Shown piece by piece: positions 17,229 through 26,513 of a stretch of 64,000 bases of DNA. Numbering within the stretch: position 1 is the first letter of the stretch; each line of letters starts with the position of its first letter. Origin of the DNA: JAJXWB01 sp965246795 (GTDB lineage: Bacteria; Pseudomonadota; Alphaproteobacteria; Rhizobiales; Beijerinckiaceae); contig CBDFFN010000008.1 of assembly GCA_965246795.1 (NCBI GenBank), positions 186,001 through 250,000 on the forward strand, given 5' to 3'. The notes beneath the pieces were generated by a model, which made no database searches, had not been told where the DNA came from, and saw only the letters and a program-made list of their open reading frames with translations. Position numbers and translations under genes: made by a program.

Positions 17229-18665
17229 ATGCGCCAGCTTCTCCACGACATCGATGCGCTTCACACCGGTGAGGTCGGCGGTTGCGCGATCCGCAAGGCC
17301 TATGTCGTTGTCGAGGGTGAGAAGATCACGGCGTTCGGTGCAGGTGTGCCGGAAGGCGACTTCGATCGGCGCATCGACATGTCCGGCTGCATTGTGCTGC
17401 CGGGCTTCGTCAATCTGCATCACCACTTCTTTCAGACGCTGACACGCGCCGTCCCGCGCGGTTTGCGCAGCCATCTCGTCGACTGGCTGCGCATGATGTA
17501 CCCGATCTGGGCCGGCATGACGGCCGACGATCTCGCCGCTGCCGCGCGCGCGACGATGGCCGAACTGATGCTGACCGGCGCGACGACGAGCGTCGATCAC
17601 GCCTACCTCATGCCGCGTTGCGATCCCGCGATGAGCGATGCGCTGGTCGAGAGCGCGCGCGTCGCCGGCATGCGGCTGCATCTCGTGCGCGGCAGCATGA
17701 CGGCGCTCGAGAGCGATCTCGAAGCGCAACTTACGCCGGTGCTTGGGCCGCGCGCGGGCGGCCTTGTCGACGATCCGCATGCCGTTCTCGCCGACATGCG
17801 GCGCGTGCTTTCGCGCTATCACCAGACGGGGTGGGGGGCGCGGACGACCGTCGCGCTCGGTCCGACGACGACGCCGTTTGGCGATCTCGACTACATGTCG
17901 CGCGTCGCAAAGCTGGCGCAAGAATCCGACTGCGGCCTGCATATCCATTTCCATCCCAGACCTGACGAACGGGCGCTTTGCGAGAAGAAATTCGGCAAGG
18001 CGCCGATCGACGTGCTCGCATCGACCGGATGGGTGCGGCCGGGCACGTGGTTTGCGCATTCCACGCGGCTTGACGCGCACGACATGCGCGTCATGGCCGA
18101 CAATGGCGTTGCGATGGCGCATTGCCCGCGCATGATCTTGCGCCTCGGCGCACGCACGATCCCGCTGCACGACCTGCATTCGGCCGGGATCGCCATCGGC
18201 ATCGGCGTCGATGGCGGCGCGAGCAACGACAGTGGTTCGATGCTCGGCGAGATGCGGATGGCGATGCTGCTGCATCGTCTCGCGGGCGGCCAAGGCGACG
18301 TTCCGCCGGAACGCTGGTTCGACCCGTCCGACATTTTGGCGATGGCGACGCGTGCGCCGGCAACGATCCTCGGTCGCGACGACATCGGGCGCATCGCCGT
18401 CGGCGCCTGCGCGGACATCACCGCCTTCGACATGACAGGCATCGGCTTTGCTGGTGCACGCACCGATCTGCTCTCGGGTCTGCTTCTCGCCGGCGACGAC
18501 ACACGCGCCGCACTGACGATGATCGGCGGCGAGATCAAGGTTCGCGACGGCAATCTCGTCGATCAGGACGAATATGCGTTGCGCCGTGCAGTCGACGACG
18601 CCACAGCACGGTTGCTCGCACGGGCGCAGGATATTACCGGCATCGATTTCGCGCGGTTCCAATGA
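17229..18665 (+). CDS. Amidohydrolase of the 8-oxoguanine deaminase/TrzN-AtzB group
   Basis: A 478-residue metal-dependent hydrolase that removes an amino (or similar) group from a heterocycle. Seen: the HxH metal site in LPGFVNLHHHFFQTLTRA, a third-His region in HIHFHPRPDE, AHSTRLDAHDM, and the metal-binding Asp in GIGVDGGASNDSGSML; the C-terminal composite domain returns at ADITAFD. GVDGxASNDS and NLHHHFFQTLTR are typical of 8-oxoguanine deaminases and hydroxyatrazine ethylaminohydrolases. The start is 3 bases after the decarboxylase gene and the stop overlaps the GMC oxidoreductase start (ATGA), so the three genes form an operon. Substrate within the group cannot be fixed from sequence alone. 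Confidence 0.85.
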   Translation: MRQLLHDIDALHTGEVGGCAIRKAYVVVEGEKITAFGAGVPEGDFDRRIDMSGCIVLPGFVNLHHHFFQTLTRAVPRGLRSHLVDWLRMMYPIWAGMTADDLAAAARATMAELMLTGATTSVDHAYLMPRCDPAMSDALVESARVAGMRLHLVRGSMTALESDLEAQLTPVLGPRAGGLVDDPHAVLADMRRVLSRYHQTGWGARTTVALGPTTTPFGDLDYMSRVAKLAQESDCGLHIHFHPRPDERALCEKKFGKAPIDVLASTGWVRPGTWFAHSTRLDAHDMRVMADNGVAMAHCPRMILRLGARTIPLHDLHSAGIAIGIGVDGGASNDSGSMLGEMRMAMLLHRLAGGQGDVPPERWFDPSDILAMATRAPATILGRDDIGRIAVGACADITAFDMTGIGFAGARTDLLSGLLLAGDDTRAALTMIGGEIKVRDGNLVDQDEYALRRAVDDATARLLARAQDITGIDFARFQ

Positions 18666-20374
18666 CGGTGGAGCAGGGCGAAGCGTTCGACTTCGTCATC
18701 GTCGGCGGCGGTTCCGCCGGCTGCGTCCTCGCATCGCGGCTGTCTGCGGATCCAAAAATCCGCGTGCTGCTACTCGAAGCCGGTCTCGACGTGACGCCCG
18801 GCCGCGAGCCCGCTGAAATCCGCAGCCCGGCGCCCGTCGCGATCTTCCACGGCACGCGCTACATGTGGCCGCGGCTGCGTGTCGTGCCTTTCGCGGACAG
18901 TGACGGCGAAAGGTTCTACGAACAGGCGCGCGTGCTCGGCGGTGGATCGAGCATCAATGCGCAGGTCGGCAATCGCGGGCTGCCCGACGACTATGACGAA
19001 TGGGCGCGGCTCGGCGCGAGCGGTTGGGGCTGGTACGACGTGCTGCCGTATTTCCGCAAGCTCGAAACCGATCTCGATTTCGGTACGAATTCGCAGATGC
19101 ACGGGTCGGACGGGCCGATGCCGCTGTATCGCGTGCCGCGGGCGCAATGGCCGGAATTTTCGACGCTGTTCGCCGCGCTCGCCGAGAAGCAGGGCCTACC
19201 GGATGTTGGCGACCAGAACGGCGTCTTCACAGACGGCCATTTTGCACCGGCCTACACCAACCGTGACGATAAGCGCGTGTCGGCGTCGATGGCCTATCTA
19301 CCTGCCGAGGTGCGCGCACGCGCAAACCTTACGATTCTTGCAGAGACCTTCGCGACCCGCATTCTGTTCGACGGCGTGCGTGCGATCGGCGTCGATTACG
19401 ATCGGGCTGGTGCGTCGCACACCGCTCATGCCGGTGAGGTTATCCTGTCACTTGGCGCGCTGCATTCGCCGGCGATGCTCATGCGCGCCGGCATCGGCCC
19501 GTGCGACGAATTGTCGAAACACGGCATCGCACCAAGTATCGTGCGCGAGGGTGTCGGCCGCAACCTGCGCGATCATCCCGGCACACATATCTGTGCCTAT
19601 GTGAAGCCGCATGCGCGGATGTCGAAGACGCTGAAGAAGTCCGGTCATGTCGCGCTGCGCTTCTCGTCGAAGCAGCCGGATGGCATCCCCTCCGACCTTT
19701 ACATGCATTGCGGAATGTCGTCGGGCTGGCATGGTGTCGGCCGCCGCGTCGCGTATTTCTACACCTGGCTCAACAAGCCGCAGTCCGTCGGCGAGGTCGT
19801 GCTGCGCGACATCGATCCGCGCAGCCATCCGATCGTACGCATGAATTTGTTGTCCGCGAAGGGTGACGCGGCGCGGCTCGCCGACGGCGTCCGCTTTATC
19901 GCAAGCCTGTTGAACGATCCCGCGATGCAGGCCGTCATCGAGCCGCCCTTCGCGGTTCGCTTCAGCCCATTCATCCGCTTCATGAATCAGGTGCGCCGCC
20001 GCAACGCGGTGGTGATGGGCCTGCTTGGCCGTTTGCTCGATGGGCCCGAATGGCTTCGACGCATCCTCACGCACCGCGTGCTCTCGAATGCGCCGCCGCT
20101 CGAAGCGTTATTGGCCGATCCGCAGAAGCTCGAGCGCCATCTTGTACGGACGGTGATGAGCGTGTCGCATGTCAGCGGCACATGCCGTATGGGCGCCGTT
20201 GACGATCCGCAGGCGGTGGTCGACGGCGAAGGGCGTGTATATGGCGCCGAGAATCTACGTGTCGTCGATGCTTCGATCATGCCGTCGCTGCCCCGCGCCA
20301 ACACCAATCTGCCGGTGTTGATGATCGCGGAGAAAATGGCCGACGCGATCCTCGCCGGCCAAAAGCGCAACTAG
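18662..20374 (+). CDS. GMC-family FAD oxidoreductase (choline dehydrogenase-like)
   Basis: Oxidises an alcohol using FAD. The chosen ATG overlaps the previous stop (ATGA) and is followed at once by the dinucleotide-binding motif FVIVGGGSAGCVLASRLS; GMC signature 1 is in ARVLGGGSSINAQVGNRG and the C-terminal substrate region has HVSGTCRMGAVDDPQ and DASIMPSLPRANTNLP. Length 570 residues is normal for the family. Within the operon it may oxidise an alcohol related to the substrate of the decarboxylase and deaminase; this is inference. It converges with the 2OG oxygenase gene, whose end lies 7 bases away, and no terminator is obvious between them. Confidence 0.9.
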   Translation: MTVEQGEAFDFVIVGGGSAGCVLASRLSADPKIRVLLLEAGLDVTPGREPAEIRSPAPVAIFHGTRYMWPRLRVVPFADSDGERFYEQARVLGGGSSINAQVGNRGLPDDYDEWARLGASGWGWYDVLPYFRKLETDLDFGTNSQMHGSDGPMPLYRVPRAQWPEFSTLFAALAEKQGLPDVGDQNGVFTDGHFAPAYTNRDDKRVSASMAYLPAEVRARANLTILAETFATRILFDGVRAIGVDYDRAGASHTAHAGEVILSLGALHSPAMLMRAGIGPCDELSKHGIAPSIVREGVGRNLRDHPGTHICAYVKPHARMSKTLKKSGHVALRFSSKQPDGIPSDLYMHCGMSSGWHGVGRRVAYFYTWLNKPQSVGEVVLRDIDPRSHPIVRMNLLSAKGDAARLADGVRFIASLLNDPAMQAVIEPPFAVRFSPFIRFMNQVRRRNAVVMGLLGRLLDGPEWLRRILTHRVLSNAPPLEALLADPQKLERHLVRTVMSVSHVSGTCRMGAVDDPQAVVDGEGRVYGAENLRVVDASIMPSLPRANTNLPVLMIAEKMADAILAGQKRN

Positions 20375-20380
20375 CAGACG

Positions 20381-21370
20381 CTACTCCGCGGCGATGGCGT
20401 AGCTGCGCGCATACATCTCGCGCATGTGCTGCTCGACGGTTGCAGGCGGGTATTTCGGTGTCTCGCCGGGCTTCAGGCAGTTCGAGAAACATTCGAGCCG
20501 GTGATCGGCGTTGCCCGAATAAAAGAACGGCACGGAATAGCGTCGATTGCCGGACACGTTCACGACGCGATGCACGGTGGAGCGATAGAGATCGTTGGTC
20601 CAGCGCGCGATGGCGTCGCCGATATTGAAGACGAAGGTTTCGGGAATCGGCGTCGCATGGATCCAGGTGTTGTCGAGATCGCGGACCTGAAGACCGCCGT
20701 TCGCATCCTGCAGGAGCAGGGTCAGCGCGCCATAATCGGTGTGCGCACCGGCACCGGCCTGACCTTTTGCTGCATCGACTGGATGCGGCGGATAATGTAG
20801 CAGTCGCAGCGTCGACAGCGGATCGCGATTGAAGCCGTCGAAATAATTCTCCGAAAGATCGAGCGATAGTGCGAGACCGACCATGATGCGTTCGCTGAGA
20901 TCGCGCATGGCTGCGTGATAGCCGTTCATCGTGGGCTTGAAGCCTGGCATGTCCTGCGGCCAAAGGTTCGGACCGTGGTTGAACTTGCCCGCCGCAACCG
21001 CGGGATGATCGAGGGGCAGTTCGAGCCCCATGTAATACGTCTCCTTGAGATCGGGCGGCGCATTCGGATCGAGCGTTTGCGCACCCAGTGGTTCCCACCC
21101 ACGATTGCACTTCGACAGCGACTTCGAGACTTTCTGCTTCTCCACGATCGGGCGATCGAAGAAGGCGCGCGTTTGGGTCTGCACTGCCTCGATCAGGCCC
21201 TGCGGAATGCCGTGATTGGCGATGTAGAAGAAGCCATTGTTCGTGCAGGCCGCGCGGATTTCGCGTGCGACGGCCTTACGCGCCTCGAGCTTCGATGAAG
21301 ACAGTCCGCCGACATCTATCACGGGCAACTGGTTCGCCGAAACGTCGGCGGCCTCCAGAGCGTCGGACAT
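20381..21370 (-). CDS. 2-oxoglutarate/Fe(II)-dependent oxygenase, isopenicillin N synthase-like
   Basis: A 329-residue non-haem iron oxygenase that hydroxylates or desaturates a small molecule with 2-oxoglutarate and O2. Iron ligands are visible as His-x-Asp in GAHTDYGALTLLLQD and His in YRSTVHRVVN; the 2OG-binding Arg-x-Ser is in RYSVPFF. The N-terminal domain has LPVIDVGGL and NNGFFYIANHGIP. The start at 21370 is fixed by AGGAGG five to ten bases upstream. It is the last gene of the leftward cluster, after an SsuABC-like importer, so its substrate may be what that importer brings in. Confidence 0.9.
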   Translation of the reverse strand: MSDALEAADVSANQLPVIDVGGLSSSKLEARKAVAREIRAACTNNGFFYIANHGIPQGLIEAVQTQTRAFFDRPIVEKQKVSKSLSKCNRGWEPLGAQTLDPNAPPDLKETYYMGLELPLDHPAVAAGKFNHGPNLWPQDMPGFKPTMNGYHAAMRDLSERIMVGLALSLDLSENYFDGFNRDPLSTLRLLHYPPHPVDAAKGQAGAGAHTDYGALTLLLQDANGGLQVRDLDNTWIHATPIPETFVFNIGDAIARWTNDLYRSTVHRVVNVSGNRRYSVPFFYSGNADHRLECFSNCLKPGETPKYPPATVEQHMREMYARSYAIAAE

Positions 21371-21445
21371 TCGTTCCTCCTCGCGTTTCCTGTGTTTTTT
21401 CAGAACGCAGGCCGGCGAAAACATAGGCCCGCGCAAATCGCCTTC

Positions 21446-22447
21446 TTATTGGTAATCGAGCGTAAGCATGTTCGGCGGAAGTTTCGTAAAGCCGATCACT
21501 TCCGGGCCGGCTTCCTTTGAGACGATTTCGAATGTCTTCGCGATCGCGCCGTTCATCTCGGGCGTAAATTTCTTCACGAGATCGCCGCGCACCTGATCGC
21601 GAAAAAGGTTGATGCCCTCGGGCGACAGCCTCATCTCCGCGCCGCGCTCCTTCCAGATTTCGTCATTGGTCATCAGGATGCCGTAGAAATCTTGATAGGC
21701 GGCGACAAAGGCTTTCGCATTATCGGGATGTTCTTTCGCGTAGTCGCGCCGCATACCGAAATAGAGATAGGGGACTGTTGGAATTCCCAACTGCTCCGTA
21801 ATACCGCGGATCGTAGCGAGAACGCGGAACTTGCCGGAGGCCAGCATGTCGGCGGCGAGCGAGTTCCACATCTGCGTCGCGTCGAGTTGTCCATTTTCGA
21901 TCGTGCCGCGCAACAACGGTGCAGCCGCCTCCTGGATCGAAACCTCTTTCGCAAGGTCCATCCCGCTTTTCTGTTTTGCGGATGCCTGCATGATCATCCA
22001 GTCGAAGGATGTTTTGCCGTGCACACCGAGCTTCTTGCCCTTGAGATCGGCAAGGTTCTTGATCGACGAATCCTTCGGTACGAGCACATAGTTCACGTAA
22101 GTGAGGAAGGGTGCGACTCCGACGACATCGATCCCGCCATCCATGATGCGCGCCGTGGCGAGCCACTCGTAGACAATGATCTCGGCGCTCTTGCTCTGCA
22201 TCGCGGCCGTCGCGGTATTCGCGGTCGTGTAGGGCAGGGCTTCGAGCTTAAAACCGTATTTTTCGTCCAGCTTGAACTTCTTGAAGACGAAGGGCACCAG
22301 CGACATCGTGCCCGCCGGATTGATCATAATCCGGACAGAACCGCCATCGCCCTTTGGCGCCGCGGTGGCACAAGTCATTCCGGCAACCGTGAAACATGCC
22401 GCAAGCGCAATAGCCGTGGCTTTCATTCGTGAACCTAGTCCAGTCAT
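21446..22447 (-). CDS. ABC importer substrate-binding protein, NMT1/SsuA-like
   Basis: Periplasmic solute-binding protein of the NMT1/THI5-like group, 333 residues. The ATG at 22447 is preceded by AAGGGA; the frame extends to a TTG at 22468 without clear support. A signal peptide (MKATAIALAACFTVAGMTCATA-type core) precedes the mature domain with VRIMINPAGTMSLVPF, LADLKGKKLGVHG and AAAPLLRGTIENGQLDATQMW. Relatives bind sulfonates, nitrate, pyrimidine precursors or aromatic acids. It is the third gene of a permease-ATPase-SBP run, 17 bases after the ATPase stop. The ligand is unknown. Confidence 0.88.
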   Translation of the reverse strand: MTGLGSRMKATAIALAACFTVAGMTCATAAPKGDGGSVRIMINPAGTMSLVPFVFKKFKLDEKYGFKLEALPYTTANTATAAMQSKSAEIIVYEWLATARIMDGGIDVVGVAPFLTYVNYVLVPKDSSIKNLADLKGKKLGVHGKTSFDWMIMQASAKQKSGMDLAKEVSIQEAAAPLLRGTIENGQLDATQMWNSLAADMLASGKFRVLATIRGITEQLGIPTVPYLYFGMRRDYAKEHPDNAKAFVAAYQDFYGILMTNDEIWKERGAEMRLSPEGINLFRDQVRGDLVKKFTPEMNGAIAKTFEIVSKEAGPEVIGFTKLPPNMLTLDYQ

Positions 22448-22464
22448 CGCAAATCCCTTTTCGC

Positions 22465-23298
22465 TCAAACGGGTTTCAGATCGGCGCGGCCGGAATAGGC
22501 ACGCAGCGCATTCACGACGACCTTGCTTTTCTCGAAGAGCATAGCGTCCTCGTAGTCGCGTGGACGTCGAACGCCAGCGATCGAAACTTCCTCGCGGATG
22601 CGCCCCGCCGGGCCGTGTCCCATCACCATCACGCGGTCGGCGAGATAGGCTGACTCCATCGCGTTGTGGCTAACGAAGACAATCGTCGTGCGGAAAGCCG
22701 CCCAGATGTTCAGTAGACTCGTCCGCAGATGGCGCGCGGTCATTTCATCGAGCGCGCTGAAGGGTTCATCCATCAGCAGCACATCGGGTTCGATGGCGAA
22801 GGCACGCGCGATGGAGGCGCGCTGCTGCATGCCGCCGGACAATTGCTGCGGATAGAAGTCTGCGAATTTTGCGAGTTCGACCAGTTCGAGAACGCGGTCG
22901 GTTCGCGAGCGCCATTCCGTCTGCGAGAATCCCGATGCTTTCAGCGCGAATTCTATGTTCGCGCGCACCGATTTCCACGGAAGGAGGCGCGACTCCTGAA
23001 ACACGTAACCAACGCGAAAGCCTGCCGCGATCTGTGCGTCGCTCGACTTTCCACCGATCGTGAACGTGCCGGCGTAATCATGATCGAGGCCGGCGATAAT
23101 GTTGAGAAGGGTGGACTTCCCGCAACCCGATGGTCCGACGATGCCGACGATTTCGCCGACGTTGATCGAGAGGTCGATGCCGTCGAGCGCGATGAAACCG
23201 GCCGCGCCTGGGCGATCGGGAAAGGACTTGCTGATATCGCGCAGAACGATCTGCGGCGTGGTGTCCACGGGCGCGGTGCGAAAGGCGGCCATCGTCAT
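22465..23298 (-). CDS. ABC importer ATPase, SsuB/TauB-like
   Basis: The 277-residue nucleotide-binding subunit powering import. Walker A GPSGCGKST, Q-loop VFQESRLLPWKSV, signature LSGGMQQR, Walker B VLLMDEPFSALD and switch His in VFVSHNAMESA are all present. The ATG at 23298 overlaps the permease stop (ATGA), implying coupled translation; a second ATG lies two codons on. The Q-loop LLPW is typical of the nitrate/sulfonate/taurine group. Confidence 0.93.
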   Translation of the reverse strand: MTMAAFRTAPVDTTPQIVLRDISKSFPDRPGAAGFIALDGIDLSINVGEIVGIVGPSGCGKSTLLNIIAGLDHDYAGTFTIGGKSSDAQIAAGFRVGYVFQESRLLPWKSVRANIEFALKASGFSQTEWRSRTDRVLELVELAKFADFYPQQLSGGMQQRASIARAFAIEPDVLLMDEPFSALDEMTARHLRTSLLNIWAAFRTTIVFVSHNAMESAYLADRVMVMGHGPAGRIREEVSIAGVRRPRDYEDAMLFEKSKVVVNALRAYSGRADLKPV

Positions 23299-24116
23299 CG
23301 CGTGCGCCAGCGGAAGATGCGCGTCTCGATCGTGCCAAGGATCGCGATCTCGATGAACAGCATGACGATGAGAAAACTCAGCGCATGCGCCAGCACCTCG
23401 GTCATGTTGAACATCTGGTAGTAGAACTCGATCTTGTAGCCGATGCCGTCGCCGCGGCCGAGAACTTCGGCGAACAGCACCATCTTCCACACGAGGCCGA
23501 GGCCGAAGCGCGCAGAGGCGAGAAGCATTGGCGCCACCTGCGGCACGACGACTTCGAGGATCTGCTGGCGCCGCCGCGCACGAAAGGCGCGGGCCATGCC
23601 GATCAGTTTCGGGTCGATGCTTTTCACGCCCTCGCGGATGTTGATCGCGAGGATCGGAATAATCGGAATTGCGGCGCCGAAAATCGCGGCGCGATCGTTG
23701 AGACCGACGACCATGTAGCAGGTGAGAATGATAACGAGTGCGGGGATCGTGATGAAGGTGACGATCCACACGCGGAAGAACACACCGGCGGCGTGCGAAA
23801 GACCCATCGCAAAGCCGAGGATGGATGCAACGGTCATCGTGATCGTGAAAGCGATGCCGATACGCCCAAGCGTGATGCCGATATCGCCCCAGATGGCGCC
23901 GCTCTTCATTGCCTGGAGCAGCGCACCCGCAACAACATGCGGCGCCGGGAGAACGCGTGCCGAAAGCGCCATCGAACCGAGATACCATAGGCCGATCAAC
24001 GTAGCGGCTGACAATGCCGTCAATGCCGGGTCTGACACCAGCAGGCGCCGCCCCGCAGCGGCAACGCCCTGCTTACGCGAGAGATCGCTTGCTATCGATG
24101 GTGCCGTCATCGTCAT
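23295..24116 (-). CDS. ABC importer permease, SsuC-like
   Basis: A 273-residue inner-membrane permease with about six hydrophobic helices and the cytoplasmic EAA-like loop GMARAFRARRRQQILEVVVP that docks on the ATPase. LPAPHVVAGALL near the N-terminus and LASARFGLGLVWKMVLFAEVLG near the C-terminus are typical of sulfonate/nitrate-type permeases. It overlaps the ATPase start by four bases. The 152 bases before it, up to the M20 hydrolase stop, show no gene. Confidence 0.9.
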   Translation of the reverse strand: MTMTAPSIASDLSRKQGVAAAGRRLLVSDPALTALSAATLIGLWYLGSMALSARVLPAPHVVAGALLQAMKSGAIWGDIGITLGRIGIAFTITMTVASILGFAMGLSHAAGVFFRVWIVTFITIPALVIILTCYMVVGLNDRAAIFGAAIPIIPILAINIREGVKSIDPKLIGMARAFRARRRQQILEVVVPQVAPMLLASARFGLGLVWKMVLFAEVLGRGDGIGYKIEFYYQMFNMTEVLAHALSFLIVMLFIEIAILGTIETRIFRWRTR

Positions 24117-24268
24117 GATTGAGGCTCAAACATCTTCGAGAAACGGATTTGCACCTTCGGCGTCGACATAATATCAAGGAATGCGTTCAAGAAATATGCC
24201 AGCAGGGCCGCGCAAGTCGATCACGACTTCGGTCGATCGCGCATATGGCGCATGGCTTCTGCGCAATG

Positions 24269-25504
24269 TCACTGTGCGAGTTTCCAGATCACGTCCGCCA
24301 GCACGCGGGTGCCTGCCGTAAGGTCCGCTGGCTCCGCCCATTCTGCTGAATTGTGACTGATGCCGTGACGACACGGCACGAATATCATGCCTGTCGGACA
24401 GAACGTGCTGAGCGGACGCGCGTCGTGGCCGGCCGCTGACGCGATATCGCGGTGCGCGATACCGAGATCCGAAGCGGTCTGCGTGATCGCCGCGCGAATG
24501 TTCTCGTCGAAAGTGAGCGACGGATTGTGCTGAATTTGATTGACGACGACATCGCAGGGCCCGCGTTCCAAGTCGCATATTGCCCCGATGTCACGATCCA
24601 CGCGATCGACGACGGCGTAGTCAGGATGGCGAATATCGATCGAGAAGGTCACATGCGCCGGCACGACAGACGGTGCGTTCGGTAAGACCTGCACCATCCC
24701 GACCGTGCATTTGAGATCGGGCGGCTGCATCGCCGCTTTGTCGATGGCTGTGATCATGCGCGCCGCCGCCATCAACGCGTCGCGTCGCTCGTGGCGTTCC
24801 GCCGTGCCAGCGTGCGCGGCCTCGCCCGTGACGACGACACGATAACGCCGCGTGCCTTGAATGCCGGTGACGACGCCGACGGGTATGCTTTCGCGTTCGA
24901 GCACCGGGCCCTGTTCAATATGCGCTTCGACGAATGCGAAAGCAGGGCGGCCGAAAGACCGGTGCGGCAGGTTTTCGTCGGCGGCAAGAACGGAAACGAT
25001 TGCGTCGCCCTGTGCGACGCCATCGGCATCGTGCAGCGCGAAGGCGGTTTGTGGGGATCGCGTGCCGGTGTAAAGATCAGATCCGGTCATACCCGGCGAG
25101 AAACGGGATCCTTCTTCGTTGGTCCAGGCTACGATCTCGATCGCGCGCCTAGGCGTAAGACCTGCGGCGCGCATTGCTTCGACTGCTTCGAAAGCGGCCA
25201 GCACGCCATAGGCGCCGTCGAACTTTCCGCCGCTCGGTTGCGAGTCGATGTGCGATCCCGCGAGGACCGGTGACAAGGTTGTATCGCTGCCTTCGAAACG
25301 CAGGAAAAGGTTTGCAGCGGCGTCCGTAAAAGGTTTCAGGCCGAGTGCGCGGCCCCATCGGATCAATTCGGCGCGTGCTTCGATTTCCGTGGCCGTCAGC
25401 GTCTGCCGGTTCACCCCGCCGTCCAGCGTCGCGCCGAATTTCGCCAGCGCCATGAGGCGCGACCACAACCGTTTGCCATCGACATGGTCGGAAGGGCGCG
25501 CCAT
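24269..25504 (-). CDS. M20-family N-carbamoyl-amino-acid/ureidoglycolate-type amidohydrolase
   Basis: A 411-residue dinuclear-zinc amidohydrolase (hydantoinase/carbamoylase group), which hydrolyses N-carbamoyl amino acids, allantoate or ureidoglycine-type compounds. Metal and catalytic motifs: GSHIDSQPSGGKFDGAYG (His, Asp), WTNEEGSRF (Glu-Glu), FVEAHIEQGPVLE (His) and GHDARPLS. The lid/dimer domain contains TRRYRVVVTGEAAHAG. The ribosome site before the ATG is weak. A racemase-like protein and a heterocycle deaminase nearby would suit hydantoin- or purine-like catabolism, but no hydantoinase is present. Confidence 0.88.
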   Translation of the reverse strand: MARPSDHVDGKRLWSRLMALAKFGATLDGGVNRQTLTATEIEARAELIRWGRALGLKPFTDAAANLFLRFEGSDTTLSPVLAGSHIDSQPSGGKFDGAYGVLAAFEAVEAMRAAGLTPRRAIEIVAWTNEEGSRFSPGMTGSDLYTGTRSPQTAFALHDADGVAQGDAIVSVLAADENLPHRSFGRPAFAFVEAHIEQGPVLERESIPVGVVTGIQGTRRYRVVVTGEAAHAGTAERHERRDALMAAARMITAIDKAAMQPPDLKCTVGMVQVLPNAPSVVPAHVTFSIDIRHPDYAVVDRVDRDIGAICDLERGPCDVVVNQIQHNPSLTFDENIRAAITQTASDLGIAHRDIASAAGHDARPLSTFCPTGMIFVPCRHGISHNSAEWAEPADLTAGTRVLADVIWKLAQ

Positions 25505-25520
25505 CCGCTAGCGCGCGTCC

Positions 25521-25623
25521 CGACCGCGTGGACCCACGCGGTCGAAAAGGAATCGCGCCAGCTTCATATGCTGGAGCATGTGCTTATTCGCCAAACCGAA
25601 TGTACTTTGACGGGACATGCTCC
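25521..25623. repeat. Intergenic palindromic element
   Basis: A perfect 10-bp hairpin (25521-25530 with 25535-25544, loop GACC) is followed by a 9-bp inverted repeat, GGAGCATGT (25573-25581) and ACATGCTCC (25615-25623); the last arm abuts the alpha/beta hydrolase stop codon. It fills the gap between two leftward genes. It may be an intergenic REP-like repeat, an attenuator, or an mRNA processing site separating the two parts of the cluster. Only one copy is seen in the window. Confidence 0.55.
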
Positions 25624-26504
25624 TAATCCGTGCGCATGATCTGTGCGGGATTGGCGCGCGGATCGCGCGCTCTCCAGCGTCCGACTTCCACCTGCGCGAT
25701 GAACTCGGACAGGGTGCGATTGAAAAGGTCGGGCTCTTCGAGATTGAGCGTGTGACCCGTCTTTGGGAACACGGCGAGGCCCGAGGCCGGCACGGTTTTC
25801 TTCAGAAAGATGCCCGGCTGCAGGCAGTGGTCGTCTTCGTCTCCGACGATGACGAGGAGCGGTGCTTCCATCGCGCGAAATTCGGCTTCGAGATCGTAAA
25901 GCGAGGGGCGCCGCGCCTGCACGCCGCGCATCGTGTTCGCCGCGCCGCGCGACGAATGTTGCGCGAGACGCTCCGCAAACAAAGCCCAGCCGCGCGGGTC
26001 CTTGTCCTGAAACTGCACGCGGGATGCGCCTTCGGCATAGATTTTCGCTAAGGCCTGCGCGCCCTGCATCTCGAAATTGTCAGCGACCTGATTCGAGATT
26101 CCCCGGAAATAATCCTCGTGTTCCTTTTCCGCGCCGTAGCCGGCGCCGGCGGCGGTGATCGATAGTACGCGATCGGCGTGACGTAGTCCCGCATGCAGGA
26201 CGGCGAAGCCGCCCATCGACAAGCCGACGAGATGTGCGCTCTCGATGCCGGTAGCATCCATGATCTCGACGATGTCGTCGGTTGCACGTGCCTGCGAATA
26301 GGCAGAGAGGTCGGAGGGAATGTCGGACGGCGCAAAGCCGCGCGCTGCGTAGGTGATGCAGCGATGCCGGCGCGCGAAGAAGTTAAGCTGCGGCTCCCAA
26401 CTCCAGTGGTTGCCGCCGAACTCATGCACGAAGACGATCGCTGTTCCTTCGCCAGCACTTTCGTAGAAGAGCTTGACGCCATCGTCGGTCGTGGTGAAGG
26501 CCAT
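25623..26504 (-). CDS. Alpha/beta hydrolase
   Basis: A 293-residue alpha/beta-hydrolase-fold protein of the esterase/lactonase type. Nucleophile elbow GLSMGGF (Ser), oxyanion region VHEFGGNHWSW, acid in VIVGDEDDH and His in PKTGHTLNLEEPD. The ATG is preceded by AGGAGC about 7 bases upstream. It starts 10 bases after the SDR stop, so the two are cotranscribed with the aminotransferase. In this setting it may open a lactone or hydrolyse a ring-cleavage product; this is inference. Confidence 0.87.
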   Translation of the reverse strand: MAFTTTDDGVKLFYESAGEGTAIVFVHEFGGNHWSWEPQLNFFARRHRCITYAARGFAPSDIPSDLSAYSQARATDDIVEIMDATGIESAHLVGLSMGGFAVLHAGLRHADRVLSITAAGAGYGAEKEHEDYFRGISNQVADNFEMQGAQALAKIYAEGASRVQFQDKDPRGWALFAERLAQHSSRGAANTMRGVQARRPSLYDLEAEFRAMEAPLLVIVGDEDDHCLQPGIFLKKTVPASGLAVFPKTGHTLNLEEPDLFNRTLSEFIAQVEVGRWRARDPRANPAQIMRTD

Positions 26505-26513
26505 CGCGCGCTC

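Noticed and set aside
16854..18662. 602-codon minus-strand frame opposite the decarboxylase and deaminase genes
   Set aside because: Low-complexity His/Arg/Ala-rich product, no start signal, and the plus-strand genes have clear catalytic motifs.
17229..18665. Call as atrazine chlorohydrolase
   Set aside because: Motifs fit the whole 8-oxoguanine deaminase/TrzN/AtzB group; nothing seen singles out chlorotriazine substrates.
22465..23988. 507-codon frame that would extend the ABC ATPase upstream
   Set aside because: The extra N-terminus is the permease gene read in another frame; the ATGA overlap at 23298 gives the normal start.
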